DNA of 40,927 nt, taken from NCBI GenBank assembly GCA_016930275.1, contig JAFGHA010000206.1, positions 1-40,927 on the forward strand, given 5' to 3'. Under the pieces are notes generated by a model, which was not told where the DNA came from, searched no databases, and saw only the letters and a program-made list of their open reading frames with translations. Made by a program: the position numbers and the translations under genes. Origin of the DNA: Chitinispirillaceae bacterium. Its GTDB lineage: Bacteria; Fibrobacterota; Chitinivibrionia; Chitinivibrionales; Chitinispirillaceae. Positions 7,988-17,168 of the stretch are shown here, one piece after another (positions within the stretch are counted from its first letter, which is position 1; each line of letters starts with the position of its first letter).

Positions 7988-9979
7988 ATGAAAAAGTTTT
8001 CAATTAACCTGCAGATGATAAGGCGGAGCGGTATACCGATTTTTATTGTCGGTGTACTCGCATTTCTTATCGGTCGTATTTCCACACCAACTACCGGAAC
8101 CCGGCAGCAGACGGAAGCGACACTGTCGGCGGAGCGGAAGGAGACCGTCTGGACCTGTTCCATGCACCCTCAGATCAAAATGAATAAACCGGGAAAATGC
8201 CCGATCTGTTTTATGGATCTGATTCCTTTAAGCGATGTCAAGGGGAACGACGACGGCGGGGGGGAGACGACAAGACTTTCGATGTCGGAACGAGCGAAAG
8301 CGCTTGCGGGAATCATGACCGCCCCGGCGGTGCGGCGCGGGGTAACGTCCGATATCCGCATGACCGGCAAGGTGGCGGTTGACGAAACACGGGTGGAGAT
8401 GATCACCGCACGGATAGCCGGTCGTATCGATCGACTGTACGTGGATTACACCGGTGTTCAGGTATCGACCGGTGATCATCTTGCCGAAATATACAGTCCG
8501 GAACTGGTTGCGCTGCAACAGGAACTTCTGCAGGCGTCAAAAGCGGTCGCCAACCTCAATGCCAATGTCTCGGAAATGATCCGTAACAGTACGAAGAATA
8601 TGTATTCTGCGGCAAAAGAGAAACTCAGGTTGCTTGGATTTTCGGAAAATGAACTGGAAAGCATTTTAAGCAGGAATGCACCTTCAGATCATATGCTTAT
8701 TAGAGCAGGGCAGCGTGGCGTGGTGTTGCGGAAACTGGTCGATGAGGGCGCTTATGTCCAGACTGGATCACCGCTTTTCAAAATAGGGGATCTCAGGAAA
8801 CTCTGGGTGATTCTCGATGCGTACGAGTCGGATCTCGTCTGGATACGGATAGGACAGAAGGTGGTATTCATGGTCGAAGCGTTCCCGGGACAGCAGTTCG
8901 ACGGGACCATATCGTTCATCGATCCGGTAATCGATCCGCACACCCGGACGGCGCGGGTACGTGCCGTAGTTGATAACAGTGATGGACGACTCAAGCCCGA
9001 TATGTTCGTGAAGGCGGATATCAAGGCGTCGCTGTCAAAATCAGGTGCGGTCAGAAATATTGCGCTGCGGGGAAAATGGCTCTGTCCCATGCATTCGCAG
9101 GTTATAAAAAAAGGTCCCGGAACCTGCGATATCTGCGGAATGCCGCTTATCAAAGCGGAGGAGCTCGGCTACGTCACCTCAGGTTTCGAAGATGTGGAAC
9201 CGCTTGTAATTCCCGCAACGGCGCCTTTGTTTACCGGGGAGCGTTCGCTGGTATATGTGGAAATCAGCGATGCACAGGAACCGACCTATGAAGCCCGATC
9301 GGTGGTACTCGGCCCACGGGTGGGATCATATTACATCGTTCGATCGGGCATCAGTGAGGGTGAAAAAGTGGTGGTCAACGGCGCTTTCAAAATTGATGGT
9401 GAACTGCAGATCAGAGGAAAACCGAGCATGATGCAGCCGCAGGAGGCTTCAGGCAGTGAACAACAGCATGCACTGCACCCTCATGAACATTCGATGAACA
9501 GCGGTGAGGAGATGCCGGTTATGTCGGATACGCCGGTATCTGACGGCTTTCTGAAAATGCTGAACAAGGTGACAGCGTCATATCTGACGGTGGCGGATGA
9601 ACTGGCAAACGACGATCTCGAAGCATCGGTAAAGGAGTTCGGCGTGCTGCGGGACCTTGTCGCGAAAGCGGAGAACGTTGAAGGTGAGCAGTTTAAGGCG
9701 TGGAATGTGGCAAAACGGACATTGAAAAATGAACTGGATTATGTACGGCACATTAAAGAAATCACCGATGCACGTTCGCTTTTCGAAAAAGTATCCCGTC
9801 AGATTATCTCGCTTGAAAAGCAGTATCTGAAGGATGACGGCACTGATCATTTTCTCGCGTTCTGCCCTATGGCGTTCAATAACAGCGGGGCGTACTGGGT
9901 GCAGAAAGGTGATTCAATCCGGAACCCGTATTTTGGGGTCAAAATGCTCAAGTGCGGGGAAATAAAGGGGAAATTGTAA
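7988..9979 (+). CDS. RND efflux periplasmic adaptor (CusB-like) with two heavy-metal-binding modules
   Basis: A 663-residue membrane-fusion protein. It has an N-terminal membrane anchor (about 13-31) and a first heavy-metal-binding module (about 55-80, CSMHP...PGKCPICFMDL). The barrel-sandwich/hairpin core follows (about 125-350, with ARIAGRIDRLYVDYTGVQVS and DPHTRTARVRAVVDNSDGRL). A second metal module (about 362-390, CPMHS...PGTCDICGMPL) is inserted before the membrane-proximal domain. A C-terminal DUF3347-like domain ends with CPMAFNNSGAYWVQ and NPYFGVKMLKCGEIK. CusB-type adaptors link the inner-membrane pump to the TolC channel and pass Cu(I)/Ag(I) to the pump. Having metal sites at the N-terminus, mid-chain and C-terminus makes this a heavily metal-decorated adaptor. 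It lies between the outer-membrane factor and pump genes. Confidence 0.88.
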   Translation: MKKFSINLQMIRRSGIPIFIVGVLAFLIGRISTPTTGTRQQTEATLSAERKETVWTCSMHPQIKMNKPGKCPICFMDLIPLSDVKGNDDGGGETTRLSMSERAKALAGIMTAPAVRRGVTSDIRMTGKVAVDETRVEMITARIAGRIDRLYVDYTGVQVSTGDHLAEIYSPELVALQQELLQASKAVANLNANVSEMIRNSTKNMYSAAKEKLRLLGFSENELESILSRNAPSDHMLIRAGQRGVVLRKLVDEGAYVQTGSPLFKIGDLRKLWVILDAYESDLVWIRIGQKVVFMVEAFPGQQFDGTISFIDPVIDPHTRTARVRAVVDNSDGRLKPDMFVKADIKASLSKSGAVRNIALRGKWLCPMHSQVIKKGPGTCDICGMPLIKAEELGYVTSGFEDVEPLVIPATAPLFTGERSLVYVEISDAQEPTYEARSVVLGPRVGSYYIVRSGISEGEKVVVNGAFKIDGELQIRGKPSMMQPQEASGSEQQHALHPHEHSMNSGEEMPVMSDTPVSDGFLKMLNKVTASYLTVADELANDDLEASVKEFGVLRDLVAKAENVEGEQFKAWNVAKRTLKNELDYVRHIKEITDARSLFEKVSRQIISLEKQYLKDDGTDHFLAFCPMAFNNSGAYWVQKGDSIRNPYFGVKMLKCGEIKGKL

Positions 9980-9989
9980 AATCCTAATT

Positions 9990-10015
9990 GCAGAGATGCC
10001 ATGGGATGGCACTGC
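9990..10015 (+). other. Hairpin in the adaptor-pump intergenic gap
   Basis: TGCCAT (9997-10002) and ATGGCA (10006-10011) form a 6-bp stem with a GGG loop, flanked by GCAG and CTGC that can extend it across a small bulge. It fills most of the 57-bp gap before the pump gene, whose ribosome binding site (AGGTGA, from 10024) lies just downstream. It may set mRNA stability or relative expression of adaptor and pump; there is no U tract, so it is not a classical terminator. Confidence 0.35.
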
Positions 10016-10036
10016 TACACCAGGTGAAACGGCTAT

Positions 10037-13000
10037 ATGGTAAACAAATTAATCGGATTCTGCCTCGACAATAAACTGGTAACCGCCCTGTTTCTTCTTG
10101 CGGCGATCGGGTGGGGGATCATGGTTGCCCCGTTCGAATGGAAACTTGGTGATCTACCACGTAATCCCGTTCCTGTCGACGCGATACCCGATATCGGTGA
10201 AAATCAGCAGATCGTTTTTACCCGCTGGATGGGAAGAAGCCCGCAGGATATCGAAGATCAGATCACCTATCCGCTGACGGTCACGCTTCTCGGCATGCCG
10301 GGAGTTAAAACGGTCCGCAGTTATTCAATGTTCGGTTTTTCGAGCATTTATGTGATTTTCAAGGAGAACGTTGATTTCTACTGGTCGCGTACCCGCATTC
10401 TTGAAAAACTTTCGTCGCTTCCGCCGGGAACCATTCCCGACGAGGTCAAACCGATGCTCGGTCCGGATGCCACCGGTCTGGGGCAGGTGTTCTGGTACAC
10501 GATCGAAGGGCGCGATCGCAACGGCAAGCCTGCCGGTGGCTGGGATCTTCAGGAACTGCGTTCGGTACAGGATTTTTATGTCAAATACGGCCTGATGGCA
10601 GCCGAAGGGGTGGCGGAAGTCGCTTCCATCGGGGGACATGTCAAGGAGTATCAGATCGATCTTGATCCTGATGCGATGCGGGCAACCGGTGTGACACTTG
10701 AACAGGTAGTGATGGCGGCAAAGCAGTCGAATCTCGATGTCGGTGCCCGGACAATTGAGATCAACAGCGTTGAATATGTGGTGCGGGGTATCGGATTTGT
10801 CAAAAATGTCGCCGATCTGGAAAAAACGGTGGTCCGGGTAACGAATAACGTACCGGTAACGATCGGCGATGTCGCGAAGGTTTCGCTCGGGCCGGGGTTG
10901 CGCAGAGGGGTACTCGACAAAGAGGGAGGCGAAGCGGTCGGCGGGGTGGTGGTGACCCGATATGGGGAAAACCCGCTTGCAGTTATCACCGAAGTGAAAA
11001 AGAAAATCGCCGAGATCGCTCCCGGGATGCCGGAAAAGGTAGTGCCCGACGGAAGGGTTTCCAAGCTGACGATTGTACCGTTCTACGACCGGACCGGCCT
11101 GATCCGCGAGACACTCGGTACCCTCAACACTGCCATCTATCTCGAGATTCTGATCACGGTTCTGGTCATTCTGATCATGCTGAATAATTTCGGCAGTTCG
11201 ATGATCATTGCCTCGGTGCTTCCGGTGGCGGTCCTCATGAGTTTTATCGGTATGAAACTATTCGGGGTCGATGCAAACATCGTTTCGCTTTCCGGAATCG
11301 CTATTGCAATCGGAACGATTGTTGACATGGGAATAGTGCTCAGTGAAAACGTGCTCAACCATCTCCGGGAAAAAGCACCCGAAGAGGACGGAAAAGAGGT
11401 GGTGTATCGCGCGGCATCCGAGGTGGGAGGTGCCATACTCGCCGCGGTGCTGACCACCATTGTAGGCTTTCTGCCGGTGTTCACCATGCAGGCTGCCGAA
11501 GGAAAACTCTTCAAACCGCTGGCGTTTACAAAGACCTTTGCCCTGTTGTCGTCAATCATTCTTGCGTTAACGGTTGTCCCGTCCATTCTGCATATTGCCT
11601 TCTGTCGCCGAAAAAAAGATCATGGAAGATTGTATCGAGTGCTGACACCACTCCTGCTGATAACGGGAGGGGTGGTCATTGCGGTAAAGGTTGCATGGTG
11701 GTGCGGATTGATCGTCGCGATTCTCGGAATCAGAAACGCGCTGTCGCGGCTGCTGCCGGAAAAATGGCTCAACCGGCTGCCCCTGATCGTCAACGGGATC
11801 GTGGTGGCGATTGTCGGAGTACTTCTTACCGCCGACTGGCTTCCGCTCGGCGCGCAGAAACCGCTTGTGGTCAATCTGTTGTTTGTTGTCTTGTGTGTAG
11901 GCGGATTGATGCTGTTTTTCAACCTGTTCATCCGTTTTTATCCACGGGTGCTCGGATGGTTTCTCGATCATAAGCCTTATTTTCTGCTGCCGCTGGGAAC
12001 CGTGGTGCTGGTGGCGCTCATGGTGTGGCAGGGTTTTTCGGGAGTGTTCTTTTTTCTGCCGAAAACGGTATACGAAGTACCCGGCATTACCGCTCTGGAG
12101 CGATTGTTTCCCGGTCTGGGAAGGGAATTCATGCCGTCGCTTGACGAAGGATCGTATCTCTACATGCCCACCACCATGACCCACGCGTCAATCGGCGAAG
12201 TGCACGAGGTGCTGCGCAAACAGGATATGGCCATTACCGCCATTCCCGAGGTGGCCAGTGCGGTAGGGAAACTCGGGCGGGTGGAGAGTCCGCTCGACCC
12301 GGCACCGGTATCGATGATAGAAACGATTATCAACCTCAAGTCGGAGTATGTCGAGGATGTTCACGGACACCGGCTGCGGTTCCGGTACGACGGGCGCAAA
12401 AAACAGTTTCTCCGTGACGACAAAGGAGAGCTCATTCCCGATCCCCATGGAAAACCGTTTCGTCAGTGGCGGGAGAAGATCAGGCAGCAGCAGGATATCT
12501 GGGACGAGATAGTTACAAAGGCGCAGATTATCGGGGTTACGTCTGCTCCGAAACTGCAGCCGATTGCCGCACGTATCGTGATGCTGCAGAGCGGTATGCG
12601 GGCACCAATGGGAATCAAGATCCGCGGACCGGATCTTGAAACCATCGAGCAATTCGGGTTGCTGGTCGAGAAATTCATGAAGGAAGTGCCGGGAGTCGAG
12701 GCTGCCGCGGTGTATGCGGATAGAATCATCGGTAAACCATATCTGGAGATAGAAATCGACCGCGATGCAATCGCCCGATACGGAATATCCATCGAGAAGG
12801 TCCAGATGGTGATTGAAATCGCTCTGGGGGGAATGGGTATTTCCACCACGGTGGAAGGTCGTGAACGGTATTCCATCAGGGTGCGGTATCCGCGGGAGCT
12901 GCGCGGGCTCGGTGCGGGAGTCGATGACATCAAACGGATCCTGATCGCCTCGAATGAGGGAACCCAGATCCCGCTTTCGCAGGTGGCAAATATCGTTTAT

Positions 13001-13789
13001 CGCCGGGGACCACAGGCGATCAAGAGCGAGAACACCTTTCTTACCGGCTATATTCTTTTCGATATGAAGCCGGGAAATGCCGAAGTGGATATTGTAAAGG
13101 CATCCGAGGCGTATCTGCAGGAGAAGATAAATAGCGGGGAATTGGTGGTGCCGGCAGGGGTTTCGTATGTATTCGCCGGCAGTTACGAGAATCAGGTCCG
13201 TTCTGAAAAACGGCTTGCACTGGTGATTCCCATTGCCCTGTTCATCATATTTCTGATTCTTTACTTTCAGTTCAAACGGGTATCGACTACACTGCTGGTC
13301 TTTTCAGGCATCATTATCGCGGCTTCCGGCGGGTTTATCCTGGTCTGGCTTTACGGGCAGCACTGGTTTCTTAATGTACACTTTTTCGGGATATCGTTGC
13401 GTGACCTTTTTCAGTTACACCAGATCAACCTGAGTGTCGCGGTATGGGTGGGTTTCCTCGCATTGTTCGGAATCGCTTCCGATGATGCAGTCGTGATCTG
13501 TACCTATCTTGAACAGCGGTTCGCGGGAAAAAAACCGGAGTCGGTCGCAGAAATACGAAAAATGACCGTCGAGGCCGCAACACGTCGCGTCAGGCCGGCA
13601 ATGATGACCTCCGCGACCACCATTCTCGCACTTCTCCCGATTCTGACTGCTACCGGAAGAGGGGCGGAAGTGATGCTTCCCATGGCGATACCGTCGTTCG
13701 GCGGTATGCTGTTTGAATTGATGACGATATTTCAGGCACCGGTGTTGTATGCGATGCTCAAGGAACGGGAACTGCAGCGCAGCAGGTGA
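10037..13789 (+). CDS. CusA/CzcA-type heavy-metal RND efflux pump, enlarged
   Basis: A 1250-residue inner-membrane proton-driven pump. Family signatures include PVDAIPDIGENQQIVFTRW near the N-terminus, RSYSMFGFSSIYVIF, the TM4 segment GIAIAIGTIVDMGIVLSEN (proton-relay Asp and Glu), and FMPSLDEGSYLYMPTTM. Also present are the TM10 segment LFGIASDDAVVICTYLEQ and the terminal RRVRPAMMTSATTILALLPI. CusA/CzcA proteins are usually about 1020-1060 residues. This one has about 200 more, mainly extra hydrophobic segments between TM6 and the second periplasmic half (about residues 530-680) and a charged insert near 775-830. With CxMH-bearing adaptor and YHS neighbours, Cu(I)/Ag(I) export is the likeliest job; Co/Zn/Cd cannot be excluded. 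Confidence 0.9.
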   Translation: MVNKLIGFCLDNKLVTALFLLAAIGWGIMVAPFEWKLGDLPRNPVPVDAIPDIGENQQIVFTRWMGRSPQDIEDQITYPLTVTLLGMPGVKTVRSYSMFGFSSIYVIFKENVDFYWSRTRILEKLSSLPPGTIPDEVKPMLGPDATGLGQVFWYTIEGRDRNGKPAGGWDLQELRSVQDFYVKYGLMAAEGVAEVASIGGHVKEYQIDLDPDAMRATGVTLEQVVMAAKQSNLDVGARTIEINSVEYVVRGIGFVKNVADLEKTVVRVTNNVPVTIGDVAKVSLGPGLRRGVLDKEGGEAVGGVVVTRYGENPLAVITEVKKKIAEIAPGMPEKVVPDGRVSKLTIVPFYDRTGLIRETLGTLNTAIYLEILITVLVILIMLNNFGSSMIIASVLPVAVLMSFIGMKLFGVDANIVSLSGIAIAIGTIVDMGIVLSENVLNHLREKAPEEDGKEVVYRAASEVGGAILAAVLTTIVGFLPVFTMQAAEGKLFKPLAFTKTFALLSSIILALTVVPSILHIAFCRRKKDHGRLYRVLTPLLLITGGVVIAVKVAWWCGLIVAILGIRNALSRLLPEKWLNRLPLIVNGIVVAIVGVLLTADWLPLGAQKPLVVNLLFVVLCVGGLMLFFNLFIRFYPRVLGWFLDHKPYFLLPLGTVVLVALMVWQGFSGVFFFLPKTVYEVPGITALERLFPGLGREFMPSLDEGSYLYMPTTMTHASIGEVHEVLRKQDMAITAIPEVASAVGKLGRVESPLDPAPVSMIETIINLKSEYVEDVHGHRLRFRYDGRKKQFLRDDKGELIPDPHGKPFRQWREKIRQQQDIWDEIVTKAQIIGVTSAPKLQPIAARIVMLQSGMRAPMGIKIRGPDLETIEQFGLLVEKFMKEVPGVEAAAVYADRIIGKPYLEIEIDRDAIARYGISIEKVQMVIEIALGGMGISTTVEGRERYSIRVRYPRELRGLGAGVDDIKRILIASNEGTQIPLSQVANIVYRRGPQAIKSENTFLTGYILFDMKPGNAEVDIVKASEAYLQEKINSGELVVPAGVSYVFAGSYENQVRSEKRLALVIPIALFIIFLILYFQFKRVSTTLLVFSGIIIAASGGFILVWLYGQHWFLNVHFFGISLRDLFQLHQINLSVAVWVGFLALFGIASDDAVVICTYLEQRFAGKKPESVAEIRKMTVEAATRRVRPAMMTSATTILALLPILTATGRGAEVMLPMAIPSFGGMLFELMTIFQAPVLYAMLKERELQRSR

Positions 13790-13799
13790 AGATTCGGTA

Positions 13800-14279
13800 T
13801 TACCCGTCTTCCGGCGGCGGCAGCAGTTTTCTGTTTTTCCCCTTATTATCAATCATCTTTTTCCCCTTTTTATCCGGCAGCGGTTTGTACTGCGCTACCT
13901 CCGAATCGAGTGACTTCACTTCGGGAGAGGTCTCATCCGGTAGGCTGTTGCGCATATATCCTTCGAGTGTCTGCTGATCGACATGCACATGCCGGTGTTC
14001 ATAGTGATGGACGGTGCGATTGTCCACCGTCGAGAAGGTGCGGTTATCATAATTGTTGATGACAATCGTCGGGTTCGATTTCTCTTCGGGAGGTTTCGAT
14101 GGTACTACCAGGCGCAGCTTTTCATCGATGGTCATCCAGTCGCCACGATACCAGACATAGCCGGCCTCGATTTTTTTACGGCGCTGCTGTTCGATTTCGA
14201 ATTTCCGTTCGATGGGAACCCATCGACCCTCGGCAAATACTTCACCATGGATGACACGGCGTTTTTCGTCGGTGTTCAT
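13800..14279 (-). CDS. Uncharacterised hydrophilic protein with a His-rich patch
   Basis: A 159-residue soluble protein that I do not assign to a named family. The N-terminal half holds two similar 'x-G-x-W-x-x-I-(D/E)-x-K' units (GRWVPIERKFE near 18-28 and GDWMTIDEKLR near 46-56) that look like a short repeated fold. A linker follows, then a cluster of histidines (His91, 92, 95, 97, 99 within TVHHYEHRHVHV) that could bind metal. The C-terminus is Lys/Pro-rich. The ATG overlaps the stop region of the TPR gene by 4 bp (ATGA), indicating translational coupling with that gene. It converges on the efflux pump gene with a 10-bp gap, so any link to metal export is only suggestive. Confidence 0.6.
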   Translation of the reverse strand: MNTDEKRRVIHGEVFAEGRWVPIERKFEIEQQRRKKIEAGYVWYRGDWMTIDEKLRLVVPSKPPEEKSNPTIVINNYDNRTFSTVDNRTVHHYEHRHVHVDQQTLEGYMRNSLPDETSPEVKSLDSEVAQYKPLPDKKGKKMIDNKGKNRKLLPPPEDG

Positions 14280-14860
14280 TGAATGCTGTCTCCTGCCGGA
14301 GGGTTGACAAGGCGCGTTTTGAATTCGTTGATCGCATTGTCATACGGCTGCATAAGTTCCCATTGTTGCGTCACCAGTTCCGCGCTCTCCGTCTTCCCTG
14401 TACGCAGATACAGATCGGCGAGACAGTGGTAGGCGACACCGTTGCGGGGAAAAAGTTGCCGTGCCCTTTCATACTGTTTCTCGGCATCGTCACTGTTACC
14501 GTTTTTTTCGCTGATCAGTCCGTGAATGATCAACTCATTTGATTGTATTCGTTTATACTGGCGGTATATGAATGAACCGCCGAATCCGAGAGCGGTAAGA
14601 ATGAAAAGAATCAGTACGAAACAGACAACCGCAAGACCAGCCCCGGACCCTCCGCCGGATCGCAACGGTTTGAACGTGGGATCATCGGGATTGCCTTTCA
14701 GTTTGGCAATCCGTTCGAGATGCACCTGGGCATACTCTTTTTCGTCGGAATGGGGGAAACGTTCGATAATCTCCTTGTAGAGAACTTCAGCGTACAGACT
14801 GTCGCCTTTGTTGTAATCGAGATCGTATGCTTCCTTGTAAAGCTCTATCGCCGATGACAT
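14276..14860 (-). CDS. Single-pass membrane TPR protein
   Basis: About 194 residues from the ATG at 14860, chosen because AAGGAG lies 7-8 nt upstream; an open frame continues to 14950 without a better start. The N-terminal ~50 residues are TPR-like (SAIELYKEAYDLDYNKGDS, then AEVLYKEIIERFPHS). A Gly-rich linker leads to one membrane helix (about residues 78-103, LAVVCFVLILFILTALGFGG). The C-terminal half carries further TPR helices (DDAEKQYERARQLFPRNGVAYHCLADLYLRTG). TPR repeats mediate protein-protein contact, so a scaffold at the membrane is plausible. It forms a two-gene operon with the downstream His-rich protein through an ATGA overlap. Confidence 0.7.
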   Translation of the reverse strand: MSSAIELYKEAYDLDYNKGDSLYAEVLYKEIIERFPHSDEKEYAQVHLERIAKLKGNPDDPTFKPLRSGGGSGAGLAVVCFVLILFILTALGFGGSFIYRQYKRIQSNELIIHGLISEKNGNSDDAEKQYERARQLFPRNGVAYHCLADLYLRTGKTESAELVTQQWELMQPYDNAINEFKTRLVNPPAGDSIQ

Positions 14861-15000
14861 GGGAAACTCCTTCTTCTGAAAGGCAGGTATCCTCCTTAAA
14901 ATAGACTTCTCCGGCGGGAGGTGCCAACGACAATCAGAGGACGATGCCATGAAATGAAACCGATGAGATCACGGGTACGGGTTACCATGCAACACTGTGC

Positions 15001-15945
15001 TCTTTAATTCAAGAACTGTGGGGTATCCACTTTAAGAATTTGGTACCTGCTCAGAAGTCGGAACAGCGGGAGGACTTTTATCGTCGTCTCCGTTCGAGAG
15101 GAGTCGTGAATAATTTTATAGTGATGCTGCGGGCGAAAAACGGTGACAAACGGATTTGTTCGCTTAACGGAAAGCTGGTGTAATCATCTGAAGGAATCCC
15201 CGCGAGGGTGATAGGTACGTTGCACGATATCACCGTGCAGTACGAGCGGAACGAAAAGCTTGAAGAGGCACTGCGAAACGCGCAATCGCTTAATGAAAAG
15301 CTTGAACGCCAGACGGTACTTGCGAGCAGCATGGCGACTCGTGCCGAGATCGCCAACAGGGCGAAATCGGAATTTCTCGCCGGAATGAGTCATGAATTGC
15401 GCAATCCGCTCAATGGTGTTATCGGCATGATACACCTTCTTACCGATAATACCGATCTGACCAAGGAACAGAAAGGGTACTGTGATACGCTGAAAAGCAG
15501 TTCGGAAGCACTGTTGACGGTTATTAACGATATTCTGGATATTTCGAAAATAGAAGCGGATAAACTGGAGCTTGACAGTGTTACATTCGATATTATATCG
15601 CTGTTAGGTGGTGTCAGAAGAATGTTTCTGTCGAAAACGATGGGAAAACCGATCGAATTCACCTGCACGGTCGCGGAGGATATTCCGGAATTGATCTCCG
15701 GCGATCCGGGAAGGCTCAGACAGGTAATTATCTATCTGCTCGGGAATGCATTTAAATTCACCGAAGAAGGCAGCGTAGCCCTGAGTGTGACGATGGACTC
15801 CCGATCGGAATCGGAGGTGGTAGTGCGGTTCACCGTTGAAGATACCGGAATCGGTATAAGTGAGGAGGGGCGAAAGGAGCTGTTCGGCAAATTCACCCAG
15901 GCCGATGCGACGATAAGCAGTAAATTCGGCGGGACCGGTCTGTGA
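15001..15945 (+). pseudogene. Broken hybrid histidine kinase: PAS remnant, HisKA and truncated ATPase
   Basis: One reading frame from about 15001 encodes a PAS C-terminal half (REDFYRRLRSRGVVNNF, then RAKNGDKRICSLNGKLV). A TAA at 15181-15183 interrupts it, after which the same frame continues with the PAS end ([15 protein letters not shown]), a coiled linker, and HisKA with the phospho-acceptor His in [18 protein letters not shown]. The ATPase domain follows with N-box ([12 protein letters not shown]), G1 (DTGIGI) and F-box (LFGKFTQAD). It stops at 15943-15945 exactly at GGTGL, so the rest of the G2 box and ATP lid are missing. The response-regulator part continues in another frame. The 5' end of the kinase is absent. 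A GTG at 15208 could start a fragment, but it could not be an active kinase. Confidence 0.85.
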
Positions 15946-16742
15946 GCAGGTCACATCTGCCGATACTTGTCGTCGAAGATAATCGTACCAACCAGATCGT
16001 CATCGAGAAGATGCTGGAACGATGGGGATTCGAAAACATCACTCTCATGGAAAACGGAGTCAATGCGATCGAAATACTTTCGGAAAAACGGTTTGCTGTG
16101 GTACTGATGGATATTCAAATGCCGGAAATGGACGGGTATACGGCAACCGGTATAATCCGTGACCCGTCTTCCGGGGTTCTCGACCATCAGGTTCCGGTTA
16201 TCGCGATGACGGCTCATGCGACGGAACGCGACAGGAAACGTTGCCTGGATGCAGGTATGAACGACTATCTTTCAAAGCCGGTCAATCCCGTTGATTTTCT
16301 GGATAAAATGCAGAAATGGTCTGCAGAATTACCCGCTTTTGCGCGAATCATGACCGAAGAGGCGCTCGAAGACATCGCTTTGAAATTGCCGGATTCAACG
16401 GTATGTTACGATCCTGCCGAATTACTTGCGAACATCGGAAATGATAGAGCTACGTTCAGAACTGTTAATGAAATATTTCTAAGCGATACGACCAGTCAAT
16501 TATTAAAGCTGAAGGAATTGATCGATGGAGGACAATATTCTGAAGCTGCATATCTGGCACACCAGATCAAGGGGGCTGCAAATGCGGTTGGTGGAGGGGA
16601 ATTCGCCGCGATTTGTGCAAAAATAGAGTTGGCGGCAGCGGCGGAGGATCGCACTCTGGCGATAGACCTTTTCGAATGGAGTAGTGCCTCCTTTGATCGG
16701 TTACAAACAGCAATCGCACTGAAACTGAAAACGGGCGAGTAG
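15942..16742 (+). pseudogene. Receiver-HPt module, detached 3' part of the broken hybrid kinase
   Basis: An open frame of 266 codons from a GTG at 15942, in a different frame from the kinase part and overlapping its stop codon. Residues ~5-128 form a complete receiver domain: LVVEDN with acidic pocket, LMDIQMPEMDG with the phospho-acceptor Asp, MTAHA, and the Lys in YLSKPVNP. Residues ~170-260 form an HPt domain with the His in AHQIKGAANAVGG. The usual 60-75 residues joining GGTGL to the receiver are missing, so an internal deletion changed the frame at the join. All key receiver and HPt residues remain, so it could still act as a phosphorelay protein if translated, but no convincing ribosome binding site is present. 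I therefore treat it as part of the pseudogene. Confidence 0.65.
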
Positions 16743-17168
16743 TCCGGTATAAAACGATACATTTTTCGGGTATACCACAACCCGATGAAATGTCGGCTTC
16801 CTGATGCAATCATGCCAACAGTGAGGCATATGAGAGTTCTGAACAGTTCCGTAATAGTGGAAAACGGGTTTATACTCCGAAAGTCCGTTTTTATCGATGT
16901 TCCTCAAAACATCATTAAAGTATATTAGTTTAAGGTTTCCAATTTAGCGGACAGATGCCGCTCAGGTGGAATCATTCAAGGGGGGGATGACGACTGAATA
17001 CCTCTGAACCTGAATTTTAAGCTGAAAGTTCCGGGAATGATCGAAACTGTCGAAACAGTGTTTGCACGTCTCCGGTTAAATGAAGAGGGGAAGATCCGCA
17101 TTTCATCCAAACGGCCGATTTTCCGGACTGGAATATGGTTAACGTTCCCCGTATGAAACAGGAGGGAT
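16743..17168. other. Gene-poor stretch before the gmk operon
   Basis: No convincing gene. At 16759-16793 an imperfect stem (ACATTT, TCGGGT, 8-nt loop, ACCCGA, AAATGT, with small bulges) could fold in RNA, just after the broken kinase. From 16998 to 17156 one frame reads through about 52 codons (an ATG at 17037) with a plausible amino-acid mix. It has no ribosome binding site and no recognised motif, so I do not call it a gene. The strong ribosome binding site CAGGAGGG near 17158-17165 belongs to the small membrane protein. Confidence 0.45.

Noticed and set aside
11567..12184. Long open frame (205 codons) on the minus strand inside the pump gene
   Set aside because: It is antisense to clear CusA-family coding sequence, has a composition typical of a shadow frame and shows no motif.
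16998..17156. Possible small gene before the membrane protein and gmk (ATG at 17037, 39 codons)
   Set aside because: No ribosome binding site and no recognised motif; chance open frame not excluded, so only noted in the gene-poor stretch.
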